A program made the translations under genes and the position numbers. From assembly GCA_964034945.1 (NCBI GenBank), contig OZ035960.1:83266148-83330147 (forward strand): 64,000 nucleotides of DNA, written 5' to 3'. The DNA comes from Chrysopilus asiliformis (lineage: Eukaryota; Arthropoda; Insecta; Diptera; Rhagionidae). The first letter of the stretch is position 1. The number at the start of each line of letters is the position of its first letter. This document shows, piece after piece, positions 1-12,064 of this stretch. Below the pieces are notes generated by a model. That model was given only the letters and a program-made list of their open reading frames with translations. It was not told the DNA's origin and ran no database searches.

Positions 1-59
1 ATTGTTGGTTCATCCAAAAATATCAAAAACGTACAAAATTTGAGATAACTTGAGAACTG

Positions 60-670
60 TAAAAGATATAAATTGACGGTAAATGGCAAAAATGTAGAAA
101 ATGTTAACATCTTTAATTATTCTTTTAACTGATTTGTCGAAAAACCGTTAGTTTGCAAATTATTCACAAAAATATGATTTTTTACATATTAATGAAAATA
201 TCTCAATAACGGTAAAAGATAACGGATAACGGTAAGAAACAAAATTGTGCAGAATGCCATTCTCATTAATTCACTTCATACATTCAGTCAGCAAAAACCC
301 GTTAATTTTCGAGATAATCACAAAAAACTGTTTTTTTTTGGAAATAACGGTTTATCTCGATAACAGGTTGAGATATCGAGTTATCGCTAAACACAAAAGT
401 GTGGGAAATTTTATTTTCTCCAAGTTTTGTCATACTTAAGGCCACTAAAAAACGCGTAGTTTGGGAGTAAATCGAGAAAATCGAAATTGCGATTTTTGAA
501 AAACCGCCATTTTGGATACTTCTGGTTAACGGATTTCCACCAAAAATTGATAGGATCGTCCCATTTCAGGACCCAACATGCCTATAAAATGTCATGGCGC
601 TAGCTCTATTAGTTTTTGAGAAATCTTGTACACAGACTGACAGACAGACTGACAGGCAGAACGACATTTT
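60..670 (-). repeat. Degenerate mini-me/INE-1-related repeat, copy 1
   Basis: This stretch shares blocks with 26840-27345. Both have 'ttatctcgataaca', an 'aaattgcgattttt' block, 'ggat(c)gtcccatt(t/c)caggac', and 'catggc(g/t)ctagctct' followed by a short (ACTG/ACAG)n tract. Read on the minus strand the order is GTCT/GTCA tract, then AGCTAGAGCC-like box, then AT-rich body. That is the order seen in the younger INE-1-like copies of this window (for example 671-1246), so I infer an older relative in minus orientation. It directly abuts the INE-1-like copy at 671. The left limit is uncertain because the sequence is too decayed. No coding sequence is visible. Confidence 0.45.
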
Positions 671-1246
671 TATACCCGTATGGTGAAACCAAAGGGTATA
701 TTAACTTTGCCTTACCGTTTGTAACGCCAAGATCTCGTCATCACACATAAAAATGAATTACACCAGTGTGTTTAGAATGATAAAATTAATTAATTTCTGC
801 ATGTCCGTCCGTCTGTCTGTCCGTCTGTCTGTCCGTCTGTCCGTCTGTCTGTCTGTCTGTGACGCGGATTGCGGGCGCACGGATTGAGCTAGAGACTTTA
901 AATTTTGCGCAGATCCGTTTTTCGTAAAATGCGAGGGTAAGTTCGTCAATGGGCAAAAATGGACTATTAGGGGGGGTACCCCCCATACGAACGAAAACGG
1001 TTTTTATGAATAGCTCGAAAACGGTGCATCTTATCAAAAAAGTCCAAGAACAAAAGTTATTTAGGATATGATTCTACATAAAACTCCCATACATCAAAAT
1101 CCGATTGGAATAAATTTTAAAAAATCTTATTGGAAAGTTTGACTTCAAAGTGGAATTTTGGTACAACTGTTCGAATTTTGATACGAATATCACCATACGG
1201 GTTTTCAATAATTGCCAGATTGGCAATTATAGCTTTTGTTATGTTT
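671..1246 (+). mobile_element. INE-1/DINE-1-like (mini-me) element, copy 1
   Basis: This is a complete copy of a ~570 bp repeat. It begins TATACCCGTATGGTGAAACC, followed by AAGGGTATATTA. It has 'accgtttgtaacgcc', a (GTCY)n tract at about 799-860 after 'gcatgtccgtcc', the box 'ggattgagctagagac', then a long conserved body. Near the 3' end is TCACCATACGGG, the inverse of the 5' sub-terminal CCCGTATGGTGA. A perfect 7-bp hairpin follows, ATTGCCA-GAT-TGGCAAT (1211-1227), and the copy ends 'tatagcttttgttatgttt'. Drosophila INE-1/DINE-1 has the same order of parts, including a 3' hairpin followed by ATAGC...TTGTTT; these are regarded as non-autonomous Helitron-like elements, and mini-me repeats carry the same (GTCY)n core. 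No protein is encoded. Short open frames here are translations of the microsatellite. Confidence 0.88.
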
Positions 1247-1526
1247 TTAATATGACTCTAATCGACTCAGGAGTGATCGGGAAATGTTTTTTAGGCAAAA
1301 TTAAGAGGTCGAAATTTTTCATGAATACAATACTTTATTATACTCCGTAGAAGAAAGTAAAAAGGGAATCGGAAAAAAAAGAATGGAAACCGATTTGAAA
1401 ATAGAAATTTATATTTAGATATTCAATACAGATATGGGTTATAAAAAAGAACGGTTGCGTTTCGGGAAAACTTTTTGAACATCATTAGTAAACATTCAAA
1501 CCAAACTAAGGCGAAGACTAAAACCT

Positions 1527-1857
1527 CACGGAAAAAAATCCTGAAGTAATTTCCAAAAATTATATTGATGATATAATTTTGGATTAGAATTTCATATACC
1601 TAAGCAAATTATTGAAAATATTTTAGTTTTTTTTTTGCCGTCATATTTTAATTATTTCTTGTTATATATTGAACTTAAATACTTTTAATATTAATGTCTA
1701 CAATTTAATCTAAATTCTAAATTGTCTAAATTGTAGACTTTAATACTAAATTGAACTAAAAATAAATTTTAAAAAATTTCTAATCCATACTATTGGATTA
1801 AAATTTTCGATTAGATTACATATAAGTCCAATGTAATTATGATTGGAATTTACTGTG
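1527..1857. mobile_element. Small CAC-ended element with TTGGATTA motif
   Basis: The left end is CACGGAAAAAAATCC and the right end, read inward on the other strand, is CACAGTAAATTCC. The interior repeats TTGGATTA/TAATCCAA and 'ctaaattgt' in both orientations. The left end matches 44411 (CACGGCAAAAAATCCTGGAGTA), so this end exists in at least two copies. The layout matches the larger CAC-ended elements of the window, but I do not see a TA duplication, so the exact ends are uncertain. Confidence 0.45.
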
Positions 1858-2040
1858 CATTTAAAAAAAATACAAAATAATAGTTAATTTTATAACAATA
1901 ATTATTTCCTGGTTTTAAAGAAAATGTGGTTTCTAATAAAAGTAAAATCATCATCAACTTTCTATGAAATTAAGTACATACTCGTATATTTTTCTTTAAA
2001 TAAAAGAAGTTTTTTTTGTGGCTAAAAGTAGGTTTAAGTA

Positions 2041-2135
2041 TAGGGTGATCACACGTCCTAGAATTACCGAGACAGTCTCGACTTTAGGCATATTATCCCG
2101 GCGTTCCTAACTAGAATTTTGTCCCGGAATTATAC
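2041..2135 (+). repeat. hAT-like terminal fragment (left-facing)
   Basis: It starts TAGGGTGATCACACGTCC and continues with a 'gagacagtctcg(a)ctttaggcat' block and 'gtcccggaatt'. The reverse complement of 11550-11675 gives the same order: AGGGTGACACTACGTCCCG, 'gacagtctcggatttaggcat', 'ctgtcccagatttta'. Ends of the form AGGGTGaCCA.ACGTCCCG are common in hAT elements. The 8 bp flanking each end do not match each other, so I cannot show that both belong to one insertion. Confidence 0.5.
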
Positions 2136-5023
2136 AAATCATAATCACTAAAAAAATTGTCCTCGTAACCCAAAAATTTTCAGTGCAGTTCCCTCAGAAT
2201 TTACCGTCTTTAGCGCATTTATTCCTGAAAGAAATTAGCCTGTGGCGCAATTCAGTAAATAATTTTCAATATTGGGATGTTTGTTACTAAAAGTATTGCC
2301 TACGGAGTAATTTATGGCGTAACACTTTTTATAATCACAAACAAAAAACAAAAATTGAAACTATCCCTTTTCCCACTGGTAAAAATTTTCACGATTAATA
2401 TCCAAGCTTTTTAATCTGACAATAAAGAACTGAATTATAAGCCATTGCCTAATCTGGAACAAATCAAGTAAAGTTTAAGAAAATCTTCCCTGAAAATAAA
2501 AATCGGTTGCGATTCCATTTCCTTAAAATGGGCGTAGAAAATGGTTTTTCGAATACTATAATAAACAGTAAATAATCCCCCCTACCGGAATAAAAGTTCC
2601 ATTAAAATTGGTTTCGTATTTGGACTCCTTATTACATTGGAGTTATTTTTTTTTCATTTTTGTAGATGCTGTTCACATCTTCGGGGGCTCTAAAAATTAG
2701 TTTTTCAGTTTTTGTAGCAGGCAATGTTTTAAAAATTGTATTCACTGTATCGAGAATTCACTATATCGAGCGTGCACTATAGAATTATACTTCGATGTAT
2801 TCGATATATATAGATTTTCAAAAAGGCCCCATTAATGTGACCAAAAGTGGTTTTACAAAAAAAAGTGCGTGTTTTTACTGTTTCTCAACAAAATGGAAAA
2901 ATAATAATATGAGATGATATTGTGAAGGCCTTGACGTGACGTGCCGTGTAGATAACCGGGCAACCGTCAATGTGTTAATGGTTGATGGTCAACGCTTTTC
3001 TGGTTGATCGTGTGAATTTGGAATTTTCAAACATTATCATTGACGTAATTTATTATCTTGAATCAAAGTTCTGGCAACAATTTGAGCGATACGCCACTGC
3101 TAAATTTGACGGTATACCATTATGAATGAAACGGTTACCAACGTTAGAGTAATACAAATTTTCGCTTACTCCTACGTGCGACCAAAGTTGTGAATCAAAA
3201 CCAAGTAACCGAAGGTATAGGAGATGTTTCAGCATCGTTATACAGCTAAAAACATAATGGATAGATTTATTAAAAAATCCTATCACGGAACAACAGATCA
3301 CCATCCATATAAGATAGGATCTTAGAAGTCGTCTATTCACGATTCCAAAATGTTCATTTCGGTACCATCGTCTTTAGATATTTTTATACATATTTAGTTG
3401 CAATTCGTATATGAAAACCGGTTTCGTCGGGTTAAGCTATGACATTTGTGTATTTTTTCTTGTGTTGTGTTACAATGGCTTTGTTAATGGTGTAACCTAC
3501 CATATGTTGCGCTTTTGCCGTATAATCAACTCGCGTGCAATTGATCCGCGGTTTTCGTTGCGTTTCCGTGCGTAGGATTTAACGAGCAAAATTTTCTAGT
3601 ATTGGTGACTGTGATTTTCGTTGCACACAAATTTCGTGTGCCATTAAGCTCGGTCTATGAATGAAATTGAAAACCTTGGATGAATGACAAACGATATTTT
3701 TGAAACTCTTGATATTACTGATTTGGTCTAATCTCGGGTATAAAAATTTTGCGGGGGCATTTTCGTGTATATACCAACATTTTGTTAGTCTAAATTTACA
3801 AGTTAGTCATCGATTTCATTAATAGTCTTCGAGCATAGATTGTAACGTGAATATCAGGTGATCACAACCAGTAGCTTTGTGCTTTAGCGCTGTTTTTCCG
3901 TACATGTAGCATGATGTTTAGGCTTTTAAAATCATCTCTCGCCGCTGGTCACTCTTTTTTTTGGCGATTTTAGGTATGGAATTTGAAGTTACCACCGCGG
4001 GAATACTACTGGAGAACCTCTTCCCAATAAATGTACCGCATTTTTGTCTGATCGTTTAAGATTTTATTCCTCATAACTCCTCAGTACAAATTCGCTACAA
4101 TTTTTTTACTTTGACAGTTCAAATCATTACTGTTTACAAATTTCAATATATTTTAATTAAAAGAAACTCGAATTTCTTTTTTCTCGAATTTCAGGCCAGC
4201 TTAGGAGATCATATTAAAGTTCGAACCGCAATAAACTGCTGCAAACCAAACATAAAGTGAAATTAAAATAATTTATTTGCACATGGAAAACACAAATATG
4301 CATTTCTTCTAGTAAAAAAACTATTGCAGTATTCAACATTTTGCTTGAATACAATATCGCATTTTATAGATCACACCACCTGTTAAATCAAGAAACAAGA
4401 AATTTTTACCTAAATCATATTTCTTTCCGTTACTCAAATCAAGATACTTTTTTCTTGAATTTAGTAACATTTTCTATAAAATCGTCAACATTTTAGTAAC
4501 ATTTTTCTTGAATTAAGACATATTTTTGCTTCGTGGAATTTTCGGTTACTAGAATTAAGAAACATGTTTCCGATTTCTATAATCGGGTTAAAAAGAAGCA
4601 ATATTTTCTCTATATAAGTAAAAAAAATGTTACTAGATTTAAGAAATATGTTTATTACAGGAACATTTTTTCTCCGTGAAGGCAACCAGAGTTCTTTTAT
4701 TATCTCACAAGGGCAGGTCTCCCATCCGCTCACGCCAATTTTGATAAAACTTATATAGGTTATAGTAGACCGAAAGACAACCTACGCATTTTTTTTGTAT
4801 CTGCCCAAAAACGGTTTAGAGGAGGAAAACTCCCTCTCGAAAATCGGGGAAAAAATTGATTTTTGACAATTTCTCAGCAACCAGTGGTCCGATTTAAACG
4901 AAATAAGAACCAAAAGTTTTCTCTTTGGAAATAAAATTAAATAGCGAAAAAAAATTAAATGTTTTGTCATAGGGTAGAAGAACCTATATTACTATATAGT
5001 AATTTTTTCCATTATATAATAAT
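2136..5023. other. Non-coding AT-rich stretch
   Basis: No gene is supported here. Small points: a piggyBac-like end in inverse orientation near 2960-2985 (ACCGTCAATGTGTTAA) without a visible partner, and a 'cactgtatcgagaattcact' segment near 2747 resembling a pogo/Tigger end without a partner. The open frame on the minus strand at 3053-3340 (95 codons) has no recognisable motif, and I see no splice or promoter signals around it that would make it a gene. Confidence 0.5.
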
Positions 5024-5588
5024 TATACCCGTATGGTGAAACCAAAGGGTATATTAACTTTGCCTTACCGTTTGTAACGCCAAGATCCCGTTATCACACA
5101 AAAAAATGAATTACACCAGTGTGTTTGGAATGATAAAAATAATTAATTTTTACATGTCCGTCCGTCTGTCTGTCCGTCCGTCTGTCTGTCCGTCCGTCTG
5201 TCCGTCTGTCTGTGGCGCGGATTGCGGGCGCACGGATTGAGCTAGAGACTTGAAAGTTTGCACAGATCCGTTTTTCGTAAAATGCGAGGCTAAGTTCGTT
5301 AATGGGCAAAAATGGACCATCAGGGGGGGTACCCCCCATACGAACGAAAACGTTTTTTGCGAATATCTCAAAAACGGTGCATCTTATCAAAAAAGTGCAA
5401 GAACAAAAGTTATTTAGGATATGATTCTACATAAAACTCCCATACATCAAAATCCGATTGGAATAAATTTTAAAAAATCTTATTGGAAAGTTTGACTTCA
5501 AAGTGGAATTTTGATACAACTGATACGAATATCACCATACGGGTTTTCAATGATTGCCAGATTGGCAATTATAGCTTTTGTTATGTTT
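5024..5588 (+). mobile_element. INE-1/DINE-1-like (mini-me) element, copy 2
   Basis: It has the same parts in the same order as the copy at 671: TATACCCGTATGGTGAAACC start, (GTCY)n tract at about 5154-5214, the 'ggattgagctagagac' box, 'gggggggtaccccccatacgaacg', TCACCATACGGG near the end, and the ATTGCCA-GAT-TGGCAAT hairpin (5553-5569). It lacks about 15 bp ('gttcgaattttgata') shortly before the 3' sub-terminal repeat. Flanks are AT-rich, consistent with the known preference of INE-1 for TT sites. Confidence 0.88.
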
Positions 5589-5735
5589 ATATAATAAGGA
5601 CAAATGAGCGCAGTTTTTTAGAAAAAAATTGAGTGGGGAAGAGTATGAGCTAGGGACAGCTAAAAATTACCATTTCGGATTGAGGACACTTTCCCCTTCC
5701 TCCCCATATACATATCAAATATGTAGCGTCTAGAC

Positions 5736-5905
5736 TAGCGTGACCATTTATCCACCTTTGAGGGGGATTATCCCCTTTTCGGACTTGGCTATCCCCCACA
5801 TCCCCCTGAAAATCCACCTGATTGTAGCGGCATGAAAAAATCGACTTTTCTCGCTCGATTTTGGAGAGCAAAGTTCTTATTTTTTTACCAGTGGCAACAC
5901 TAGAT
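5736..5905. repeat. Possible hAT-like remnant
   Basis: The left side reads CTAGCGTGACCATTTATCC, followed by a run of GGGGGATTATCCCC and CCCCCACATCCCCC blocks. The right side reads GGCAACACTAG. Such ends are hAT-like, but the two sides are not good inverse copies and no 8-bp duplication is visible. The assignment is weak. Confidence 0.25.
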
Positions 5906-5939
5906 TACTTTTCCTTACCTCCGGTAAGTAAAGTGTGCA

Positions 5940-6090
5940 ACTGGCCTTCCCAACTAAACTTGGTTGGGAAGGCTGAAAACAAAAACTTCCAAAAAGGTTA
6001 TAAAAATGATTGATCGGTATAGTAGGGGTGTGAATTTAGTGCGATATGTTAAAGTCGGATTTACTTGGTTGGGGAGGCTTAAAACAGAAA
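5940..6090. repeat. Short hairpin and direct repeat
   Basis: CCTTCCCAAC-TAAACTTG-GTTGGGAAGG forms a 10-bp stem (about 5944-5971). The block 'acttggttggg(a/g)aggct(g/t)aaaacagaAAC' recurs at about 6063. Its function is unknown and it may be part of a decayed repeat. Confidence 0.4.
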
Positions 6091-6334
6091 CCTCTGTGCC
6101 AAAAATGAAGGTTCTATCTAAACTGGATCAAATTTTATTGTGAAAAATCAGTTTAACGTGGAATGGACAAAGGGTCACTTACCCTATTATTTGATTTGGT
6201 TCAGTTAAACAAAAAAACAGGGAAACTTCAGTTTTGATAAACTTTTTAAAATATGCAATCAGTTTTGGAGTGCAAATATAAAATGGCTGAAAAGGACAAA
6301 AAAAATTAAGCTTTTATTTAAAAAAATGCTTTAA

Positions 6335-6622
6335 CCTTTCAGACCTGAATTATTTCTGGCGGTGAAATAATTTTTTTGATGTGAGATTCTTATGTTAGAG
6401 ATCAAAAACAGCTTAAATTTCAATTTTTTTTTTAACATTATTTGTTTGCTTCCGACAAAATATGAAATATTTCTGACAAAAAAGTCAGATAATTGGTTTT
6501 TACGGAGTTGCGTAATTAACAAAAGGCTCATTCAAGGATTTAAACAGTAATTTCAACGTCGGATAGCTGTAAAAACTAGTTTGAGGAATTGTCCCACTGG
6601 TGGGACATCAGGTCTGAAAGGG
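6335..6622. mobile_element. piggyBac-type MITE, TTAA target
   Basis: The 288 bp element is flanked by TTAA at 6331-6334 and 6623-6626. Its ends are CCTTTCAGACCTGA on the left and, read inward, CCCTTTCAGACCTGATG on the right. TTAA duplication with CCY ends is the piggyBac signature. It is non-coding. An internal perfect palindrome GTCCCAC-TG-GTGGGAC lies next to the right end. Confidence 0.8.
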
Positions 6623-6626
6623 TTAA

Positions 6627-7887
6627 ACAGGAAAAAAATAATTGTTTGGGCACTGTGTATCAGGAATAAAAGGGAGATAAAAGCATAAAAAAATAAGCAA
6701 AATAAATATTTATCTCGCTTACACAGCGCCAAAAAATATATTTTTTTCTTTTTAGTACATTAAAAAAAAATGCAATAATGATTAGTTGAAAAAGTAAAAG
6801 ACAAACAAGATACCTGATGTTGGAAGACCCTGATTTCATGTGAAACTAACATGCACTCATTTCATGAATGAATTTCAGCCTACCTTAAGTAAAAAAAATA
6901 GAAAATTTTACATAATTTAACAGCGCAGTACACATAAAAAAAAGAAAAAAAAATTCATTCAAGTTTTTAATGCCTACGCATGGCGTAGTTTTTGATTTTA
7001 AATCATAGCAACAATATTTAATGATTTTATTAATGAGAGTTGCGCGAGTCACCTCATGTAGGTTTTCAAAATGTTTACCTGTTTGCCGGAGATGACTATT
7101 AAAGGCATAATTTGCGCCCTGTTTATTGGTAAAGCTGCTGTCAGGTATAAATATGAGTGTTAAGCGCGACAATAATAAAACTGTTGCAACAAAAAAAATC
7201 ATTTACTTGTATTTTCACTTGATGTTCGCTCGACCTCATAACACTCGATTAGGCCTAAATTTATGCCACTTGATAGACAGAAGAAGGCAAATCTTAAAAA
7301 AAAAATTGGTCACAGAGTATCAGAAAAATGACTTCTGCCTGCTGTCTTCGAAATTGTTAATTGTTGTCGCATAGTAAATGGCTCGACGTGCAGCACAAAT
7401 CAATGACAATGCGTAGGTTTTATTTGATTTGAAATTTCATTGTAGAATTGGGTGTTAAATTGCTTTTTCCTCCTTTTTTTCTTAAACTATCACCTTTGAA
7501 TGGCAGCTTTGTCGCATTTGCTTTTGAAGCCTCTAAGTCTATTCTGAAGCCCATGACTCCTTTGACCAAATTTAGAGAAAATCAACGAAGAACAATAATA
7601 AAAATCCAATGGTGTATACACATGTATATGCAGACAAATCCGAAGAGTTACATGGAATGGTCAATATAACCTTTATTTATGTTGTCTGTGATTCACTGCA
7701 CGCGCCAAATAAAATCATTGTGGGCGATGCTAATCTTTAGTGTATTTTATCTACTTATAATATCTGAGACAACAGAAAATATCTCGTTTGGATTTTCTGT
7801 TTTGAAAAGTAGTTTTTTTTTAAAATAATATAATTACAATTGCAAAAGGGTCAATCGAAAAATACTTTTTCAAAAAGATGCTCTTTT
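6627..7887. other. Non-coding AT-rich stretch
   Basis: I see no recognisable gene, TIR pair or RNA. Three open frames of 73-105 codons (6885-7202 minus, 7126-7374 plus, 7448-7669 plus) overlap or lie side by side without shared motif, splice signals or bias, so I read them as chance. Confidence 0.45.
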
Positions 7888-8467
7888 TATACCTGTATGG
7901 TGAAACCAAAGGGTATATTAACTTTACTTTACCGTTTGTAACGCCAAGATCCCGTCATCACACACAAAAATGAATTACACCAGTGTGTTTAGAATGATAA
8001 AAAAATTGAATTTTGCATGTCCGTCCGTCTGTCTGTCCGTCTGTTTGTCTGTCCGTCTGTCTGTCTGTCCGTCCGTCTGTGGCGCGGATTGCCGGCGCAC
8101 GGATTGAGCTACAGACTTGAAATTTTGCGTGGATCCGTTTTTCGTAAAATGCGAGGCTCAGTTCGTTAATGGACAAAAATGGACCATTAGGGGAGGTACC
8201 TCCCATACGAACGAAAATGTTTTTTGTGAATATCTCAAAAACGGTGCATCTTATCAAAAAAGTCCCAGAACAAAAGTTATTTAGGATGTGACTCTACATA
8301 AAACTTCCATACATCAAAATCCGATTGGAATAAATTTTAAAAAATCTAATTGGAAAGTTTGACTTCAAAGTGGAATTTTGGTACAACTGTTCCGATTTTG
8401 ATACGAATATCACCATACGGGTTTTCAATGATTGCCAGATTGGCAATTATAGCTTTTGTTATGTTTT
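7888..8467 (+). mobile_element. INE-1/DINE-1-like (mini-me) element, copy 3
   Basis: It starts TATACCTGTATGGTGAAACC (one change in the CCCG box). It keeps the (GTCY)n tract at about 8014-8082, the 'ggattgagctacagac' box, TCACCATACGGG near the 3' end and the perfect ATTGCCA-GAT-TGGCAAT hairpin (8431-8447). It ends 'tatagcttttgttatgttt'. The microsatellite differs in length and phase from the other copies, as expected for independent slippage after insertion. Confidence 0.88.
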
Positions 8468-11400
8468 ATCGCTGGAAATAAGAAAACATACACAATCGGC
8501 GGCATTATGAATGTTTTTTTTGTACAAAAATGGTCGACCAAGTTCTGGTGGTTTTCATATTCATAACATAAAGTCATTTTGATTTTTTGGCTAGGAATTT
8601 TTAAAAAATTGTGAAATTGACCTATTAGTACATCCCTTACAGTACTTACAGTTTGTCAGCAAAACTTGTGCTGAATTTACTAGTGTTTTGCGCTCGGTAT
8701 AATTCAAATTTAATACCTAATTGTTGAAAAAATTTTGTCTTTGAATAATATGTCGGCTTTTCCTTTTTTAAATGATTCTTTTAAGAAATTATGTTTATTT
8801 TTTTGTGACCCGATCATTTGCGGCAGTTTACATATAAAAGTCGTGATATACTTTAGTTTCGATATCTATTCCTATTAGTTTTAGTTGCTTCCTAATAAGA
8901 TATTTTTAAGTTTGTCACGTTTTACCAAAAAAAATCAATGGATTTATGGTTAAGGCTGAGTCATAGAAAAAGAATTTTTTTATACGATTTAAATTTGTTG
9001 TCGCGTGCAGATCGGGCTTAAATTGGATATCCATATCGTCGGCTTCCTACAAAACTCTTGCAACTTACAATAAATTTCAGCATTTTTCATTGTTTTTTAT
9101 AAATTTTAATATCAAATATAAAAACTTTAAGGAATTAAAGTTTCAGGGTTCGGGAACGGATTACAACATTTTGCAATGATTTGTGTGGGAAAAGATATTT
9201 CGGTTTATGAACGCCCCATTGAACACAAAAAAAAATGTTCAAAAACAATTGCACTTTTAAATCAACAACAAGAATCCCTGGAACGTGCAAAATTTTCCAA
9301 ATTTTGACCTGTGGTGGAATAAATATTTCGGACTTTGACATAATTCTGGGGACTAATTGGGGACTTGTGGCCAAATTTCTTTGATAAAAACCGACAGCTA
9401 CAAGAGTACCACCACATTGCGATGGCCTTATAATTAAAATTTTATTCTTGTCTTCTTTTCAGAACGCTTTCCGCTGAATATTTTCTTTTTTTTCTATTCA
9501 CGTATTTTAAAACTATTTCACCCAGTTTTTTTTAAATCAAGTACAGTAGAACTGCGGTCATTCAGAATCGAAAATTTGGAAATTTTGTGTAATCAAGCAA
9601 ATTGGCTAATTTCACGTTAAAGCATCTCGAATCTCGCATTTACAGTAATGTCCACTTTCTTATTTTTTTTCGATTGGATGTTGTTTGTTAAGCATCTAAC
9701 ACAAGTTATCCATATTTTTCTTGTGGGGGTGTGGCGCTTGGTCGATTAGACTAAATCAAGCCATTTGCTATCTCAAATGGCCCACTGAAACGTCAAAAAG
9801 CTATGACGAGAAAAAGGAACAAAGCTAGTAAATTCTGGGAAATTTAAATTCTGGAAAAAAATGCTTATGCAGGTCCCGACGGAATATTATTCAATCCCTA
9901 TACCGATTATTCATGTTAATATTCAGAGCTGCCACATACAATAATATGCAATTCCCTAAAAAATGCTTGCAACCTGTGTATAAGTCTTATGAGTTCGACG
10001 TAAAACATATAATTCAAGTGTTATTGAGTTTGTTGATTCGAACATCTGACATCACTGAAGTTCGAAGAAAAAATGAGGCAACCATAGTCACGCTGTCCCA
10101 TATTTTTGCTATGGAATTGTTCAAGTGCCGCGATCTAGTAGTACGATATCTATGGGTAGTGGTCAAAGTCGGAGAAAAGCCTAAATCATGTAAACTTCAA
10201 TTATTTGCAGCTTCTGAATGACTCATCCGATTAAGGTCTAATTAACTAATTTGGAACGGTATTGTAATTAAATATTTTTTATTTTCAATAATGAAGCGCT
10301 CATAGTCTGATTAACAGCTCGAGTAATAAAATACACTGTAATTTAAAAAATTCTCCGACACAAGTGTTAGAGTGCGGTAGTAGGCTGGTTCAAACTATAT
10401 AAACCACGAGTTCGTAAACCACATGCGAAGTATAATCGAACACAAAAATTTGGCTTAAATTAAAATATTCGCTAAATCCTATTTGCATAGGAATGTGTCC
10501 ACCAACACTTATGATTTGCTCCAAGATTTTTGTAGGGCTAAGTCCTACATGATATTGGAGTCACTTCTAAAACCAGTGGGAACGATGCCATTCGGTAATA
10601 TAGCATAGTTACCCCCTCAGTATAGGAATGTCTCCAGTAGAAACTAGGCACGGGTGCTACTTTTGTTGGAATACGTCCATTCTTCTCTCAGCTCTATATA
10701 CATAGTAATGATTCCACGAAAACTAGGACTAGTTCCAATATTTATGAAAGCCTTTGCTACAAAATGGTGTAACGAGTTCTATAATCGCTTTCCCATATTT
10801 TATAGGAACGTTTCCTATGCGGATTTTGCGCCTCTTGGCCTCAAGATACTCCCAAACTTGAAGATTATACTCCTTTTGGAAATTCTGAAATTACAGCCCT
10901 GGTCGGATCAGATGGTCGAAACTGAGGCCTGGTCGAAACTGACCCGTCGTATTGATTTTTGAGTTTTTTTTTTTTTTGTTTTTTAGGCTACATTTTTTGT
11001 CAATTAACATTAACATTTTAATTATCGAACTAAAAAGACTGAACAAACACCTTTAATCGAAGAAATTACAAAAAAGTTTTGCTTAATCACAAATCAAAGG
11101 TTTTGCTACTCAACAGCTGGCGCCGAAAAAATTGATCTGAAAGCACTGATGAAGCTAGAACCGATAAATACATTTTTGCGAAAAATCGAAGCAGAGGATG
11201 TTGTTGCCCTATCTCCAACTGGCCGGGTATAATTTTGTCTCTGACGCCACCTTTTCTTTTTTTGGATGCTGGAATATTGTGAAAACCGATCAAAGAAAAG
11301 ATTTTTCACAGAAAACGGCGCAAATATCTTTCTTGAGAATTGCACAGTGCTAAACAAAAATTAACTTTGTTTTTCGCGCCCATGACATGACATGGCATGG

Positions 11401-11549
11401 GAGATTGTAAAAATAACAATACAGATAAAAGTGCCAGGTGCAATCTTTTGAGCATAGTTAAAAAATGCGCCGCAGGGGAAAAATGTGATTTGCAGCAACT
11501 CTCAGACAAAATAGAGTATTTTTGCATATTTAGTGGTTTTTTTTTTTTT
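8468..11549. other. Non-coding stretch with a pogo-like end
   Basis: Near 9544 the sequence TACAGTAGAACTGCGGTCATTC looks like a pogo/Tigger left end, but I find no matching right end. At 10275-10310 the block 'ttcaataatgaagcgctcata' recurs at 16535 (one change). At 10383-10470 a block around 'ggttcaaactatataaacc.cgagttcg' recurs at 47090-47165. Open frames of up to 102 codons (9913, 10654) carry no motif I recognise. Confidence 0.45.
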
Positions 11550-11675
11550 TTCTAGCGTCTGAAAATTGTAACATGGAATTGTAAAATCTGGGACAGAAGT
11601 TTAGCTACCCTGGGAAAACATGCCTAAATCCGAGACTGTCCTGATCGTTTCGGGACGTAGTGTCACCCTTTATTA
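11550..11675 (-). repeat. hAT-like terminal fragment (right-facing)
   Basis: This is the inverse partner of 2041-2135. On the minus strand it reads AGGGTGACACTACGTCCCG, then 'gacagtctcggatttaggcat', then 'ctgtcccagatttta'. It could be the right end of a very large, insertion-swollen element or an independent solo end. Flanking octamers do not match those at 2041. Confidence 0.5.
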
Positions 11676-12064
11676 AAAAATTTCAGGTATTTTTACTTTA
11701 AATTCAAACTTTGGTGTACGGGTAGGTAATCCTCTCCAAAAAGAATTTCGACTGCTGCTCACTCTACTGGTTTTTTATTGTACCGAATGTTCACTGTACC
11801 GCTGTTTTATAATAGCGTTACAAAAAGCAAAAATATTAATACACCTTTATACTAGGTTAAGAATGGGAGAACACCGGAAATCTTCAGATAGTCAAATAAA
11901 ACCTGAGATATTAATACTATTTATATACCAAAGATTCTGCTCAAATGTAAGTTTACATCTTAACTGATTATTATTAAACATTTCCCAAAGTTCTGCTACT
12001 TTTAAAATAAAAATGGAAATTCACATATAATTGATATGGAAAATCTGGAACAACTCTAAAGTAA

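Noticed and set aside
799..860. GTCY tract considered as a CRISPR-like or tandem minisatellite array
   Set aside because: It is a simple tetranucleotide microsatellite inside a transposon and has no spacer structure.
758..1037. Open frames rich in TDRQTDGQ and similar repeats (also at 5094, 7958, 28349, 28481, 36001)
   Set aside because: They are translations of the GTCY/CTGT microsatellite core of INE-1-like repeats.
9544..9640. pogo-like start TACAGTAGAACTGCGG as a complete element
   Set aside because: No inverse right end was found within several kilobases.
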